DNA of 64,000 bases from Legionella_C dresdenensis. GTDB lineage: Bacteria; Pseudomonadota; Gammaproteobacteria; Legionellales; Legionellaceae. How positions within the stretch are numbered: the stretch's first letter is position 1; the number at the start of each line of letters is the position of its first letter. The translations under genes were made by a program, and so were the position numbers. Below are positions 62,000 through 64,000 of this stretch, piece after piece. The notes beneath the pieces are model-generated. The model searched no databases, had not been told where the DNA came from, and was given only the letters and a program-made list of their open reading frames with translations. The DNA lies in NCBI RefSeq assembly GCF_042649825.1, contig NZ_JBHSAB010000031.1, positions 52,063-116,062 of the forward strand. The letters are read 5' to 3'.

Positions 62000-63805
62000 T
62001 CAATTAACGGTTAATACGCTGGCCAATAATCGCTTCGTATAGGCATGCTCAGGGGTTGTTAATATCTGCCTGCAAGAGCCGCTTTCAACTGCCTTGCCAT
62101 GACGCATGACCAGAACATCATCGGCCAGATAAGATACCACGGCCATATTATGAGTAATAAATAGATATGAAATGGCTGTCTCGTATTGCAATTCCTTAAG
62201 CAGATTAAGAATCTGGGCTTGCACTGAAACATCCAGAGCGCTTGTTGGTTCATCACAGATTAACACTTCCGGCTCAGTTGCCAGTGCGCGCGCAATACTG
62301 ATCCGCTGGCGCTGCCCGCCGGAAAACTGATGCGGGTAACGGCTAAGGCAGTTTTTAGGTAAGTTAACCTGATCAAGCAAAAGAGCCTGCCTGCGCTGAA
62401 TCTGGCTTGACGACACACCTTGCGCAATCATGCCTTCGGCAATAATTTCACCAATACTCATGCGCGGGTTCAGAGATGAGTATGGATCCTGAAAAATAAT
62501 CTGTACTTTTTTTCGATATTCTTTCAACGAACGCCCCGACAGCTGCAAAACATTTTCGCCTCGATAATGAATCTGTCCTGAAGTGGCAGTGATTAGCCTT
62601 AATAATGCTCTGCTAGCAGTTGTTTTTCCGCAACCTGATTCACCAACCAATGCCAGTGTACGTCCTTTGGCAAGTTCAAAGGACAAACCATCAACGGCTT
62701 TAATAGTCTGCCCCTTTCGCAATAGCCGCTTTCCAATCTCGAAATACACCGACAGATTATCTACCGTAAACAAAATTTCACTATTCTCAGGCCGCTCCGG
62801 CCACTGTTTTGAAATTTCATCAATTGCAGGAAGTTTATGATGTTCCGGATATAAATGACAACGTACAGACCGGCCGTCAATAGTTTGCATAACCGGCATA
62901 ATATCGGTACATAATTCAAAACGATGCGCACAACGCGGATGAAACCGGCATCCTGAAGGCAGTGCCGACAATACAGGTACGGAACCGGTTATTGTCTGCA
63001 GATAGTTTGACCGTTTAGCTATATCTGGAATGGAAGCCAGCAACCGCTGAGAATAAGGATGTTTTACCTCATTGAAAAAGACCTTTGCCTCCGCTACTTC
63101 AACCAGTTGCCCCGCATACATAACACAAACCCTGTCAGCCGCTGTCTTAACTACACCAAGATCATGCGTTATCAGTAACATACTCATCCGGTATTGTGCC
63201 TGTAATTTTTTAAGCAATGCCAGAATTTGCGCCTGAATAGTCACATCAAGTGCGGTTGTTGGTTCGTCTGCAATTAAAATATCAGGGTTGTTGGCTAAAG
63301 CCATTGCAATCACGATACGCTGTTTCTGGCCGCCAGATAATTGATGCGGGTACTGATTAAGCCTGAGTTCAGGTTCTGAGATTTCGACTTCCTGCAGTAA
63401 TCGGACAAGCTTTTCATGCAAGGTTTTTCCGGTAAGTTGCCGATTCTGATTAACCGCCTCAGCTAACTGGTCTCCGATTTTTTTAACGGGATTTAATGCC
63501 GTCATTGGCTCTTGAAAAATTATCGCCAGTTTTTTACCGCGCAGCTGACGCATGACTTTTTCCGGCAATTCAAGTATGTCCTGATTATCAATATTAATCT
63601 GACTTTTTTGACCATATACCGCATAGTGTGGAAGCAGCCGCATTAAAGCTAATGCTGTTAATGATTTTCCACAACCCGACTCCCCCAAAAGCGCAACCGT
63701 TTCTCCGGGAACAAGAGTAAAACTTATCTTGTCAACTGCCGTTAAATGGCTTCGCGCACTTTGAAAACATACGCTTAACTGCTTGATTTCATTGCTATTG
63801 GTCAT
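62000..63805 (-). CDS. Two-cassette ABC transporter ATPase for oligopeptides (YejF/GsiA type)
   Basis: A 601-residue protein with two complete ATPase cassettes of the Dpp/Opp type. Cassette 1 has GESGCGKSLTALALMRLLP and LSGGQKQRI; cassette 2 has GESGCGKTTASRALLRL and FSGGQRQRI. The oligopeptide-type C-terminal extension after cassette 1 carries the Cys cluster CRFHPRCAHRFELC. It powers uptake of peptides or glutathione through a permease pair that would be encoded elsewhere: the upstream DNA holds only repeats, so any operon is split. ATG 63805 is chosen over TTG 63844; neither has a strong ribosome binding site. Confidence 0.92.
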   Translation of the reverse strand: MTNSNEIKQLSVCFQSARSHLTAVDKISFTLVPGETVALLGESGCGKSLTALALMRLLPHYAVYGQKSQINIDNQDILELPEKVMRQLRGKKLAIIFQEPMTALNPVKKIGDQLAEAVNQNRQLTGKTLHEKLVRLLQEVEISEPELRLNQYPHQLSGGQKQRIVIAMALANNPDILIADEPTTALDVTIQAQILALLKKLQAQYRMSMLLITHDLGVVKTAADRVCVMYAGQLVEVAEAKVFFNEVKHPYSQRLLASIPDIAKRSNYLQTITGSVPVLSALPSGCRFHPRCAHRFELCTDIMPVMQTIDGRSVRCHLYPEHHKLPAIDEISKQWPERPENSEILFTVDNLSVYFEIGKRLLRKGQTIKAVDGLSFELAKGRTLALVGESGCGKTTASRALLRLITATSGQIHYRGENVLQLSGRSLKEYRKKVQIIFQDPYSSLNPRMSIGEIIAEGMIAQGVSSSQIQRRQALLLDQVNLPKNCLSRYPHQFSGGQRQRISIARALATEPEVLICDEPTSALDVSVQAQILNLLKELQYETAISYLFITHNMAVVSYLADDVLVMRHGKAVESGSCRQILTTPEHAYTKRLLASVLTVN

Positions 63806-63870
63806 CAGAAACTGGCGAAAAGAAATATCACCACACTCTAGCAAGAGAACAGTAGGCAGGCAAGGAGTTT

Positions 63871-63950
63871 GTAGGTTGGGTCATTTGACCCAACAAAGGA
63901 TGGTTAGCTCAACCTGCTCCATTTGTGTGGGTTGGGCTGTAAAGCCCAAT
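63871..63950. repeat. Adjacent copies of two palindrome families
   Basis: GTTGGGTCATTTGACCCAAC (63874-63893) and GTTGGGCTGTAAAGCCCAAT (63931-63950) lie in tandem upstream of the ABC gene. They show that the two families share the GTTGGG...CCCAA frame and differ only in the loop-proximal stem. Confidence 0.8.
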
Positions 63951-64000
63951 GGCGCTGCCTTAAGCTGTACAAAAATTGCGATATAGAAAAAAAGAGCTAA

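Overview
The window looks like a chromosome segment of an intracellular gammaproteobacterium of the order Legionellales, probably a relative of Legionella, Coxiella or Aquicella. The placement is inferred from content. It rests on an aspartokinase-diaminopimelate decarboxylase fusion, a Kdo hydroxylase, a methyltransferase-tolC pair, several large proteins without housekeeping homology that look like Dot/Icm-type effectors, two C-terminal CaaX boxes, and two promoters carrying a PmrA-like direct repeat. I see no tRNA, rRNA, CRISPR array or prophage. The DNA is moderately AT-rich, with AT-richer spacers.

Region by region. 1-12.5 kb is an accessory, effector-like block: the 3' end of an acidic protein; a 1594-residue protein with the ATP-grasp and phosphohistidine domains of PEP synthase but no PEP barrel; a protein whose conserved residues line up with the OspF/SpvC phosphothreonine lyases; a CaaX-ending fragment; three more orphans; and a broken hicB. 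12.9-21.3 kb is mostly housekeeping: L,D-transpeptidase lipoprotein, ettA, tdh-kbl, a methyltransferase, tolC and ttcA. An IS30-family element (21.4-22.5 kb) sits inside a palindromic repeat. 22.6-32.5 kb holds dps, kdoO, groES-groEL behind a heat-shock promoter, dsbD, rimO and glnE. 32.8-34.2 kb holds three small exported proteins. 34.3-42.3 kb is a compact locus of wecB, an NfrB-like glycosyltransferase with a c-di-GMP-binding MshEN domain, an NfrA-like TPR/beta-barrel protein and a membrane diguanylate cyclase: the parts list of the c-di-GMP-controlled NGR (N4 receptor) exopolysaccharide pathway of E. coli, here in one place. 42.5-64 kb holds fadL, the lysC-lysA fusion, an AddA-like helicase-nuclease, a CaaX protein, a MAPEG protein, a secreted alpha/alpha-toroid protein, the Mrp/ApbC Fe-S carrier, parE, a SulP-carbonic anhydrase fusion, another effector-like protein, proS, a KGG stress protein and a two-cassette peptide ABC ATPase.

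The intergenic DNA is crowded with short interspersed palindromes of several families. They occur at gene ends, in nested islands and as inverted pairs. One is a 161-bp MITE with perfect 9-bp direct repeats at both ends; another was split by the IS30 element and an intact copy elsewhere in the window serves as the empty site.

The strongest candidates for undescribed biology are the wecB-nfrBA-dgc locus, the putative phospholyase, the PEP-synthase-like giant protein and the Ras-like CCHC-FIM tail. All functional statements are read from sequence motifs by eye; no database search was run.
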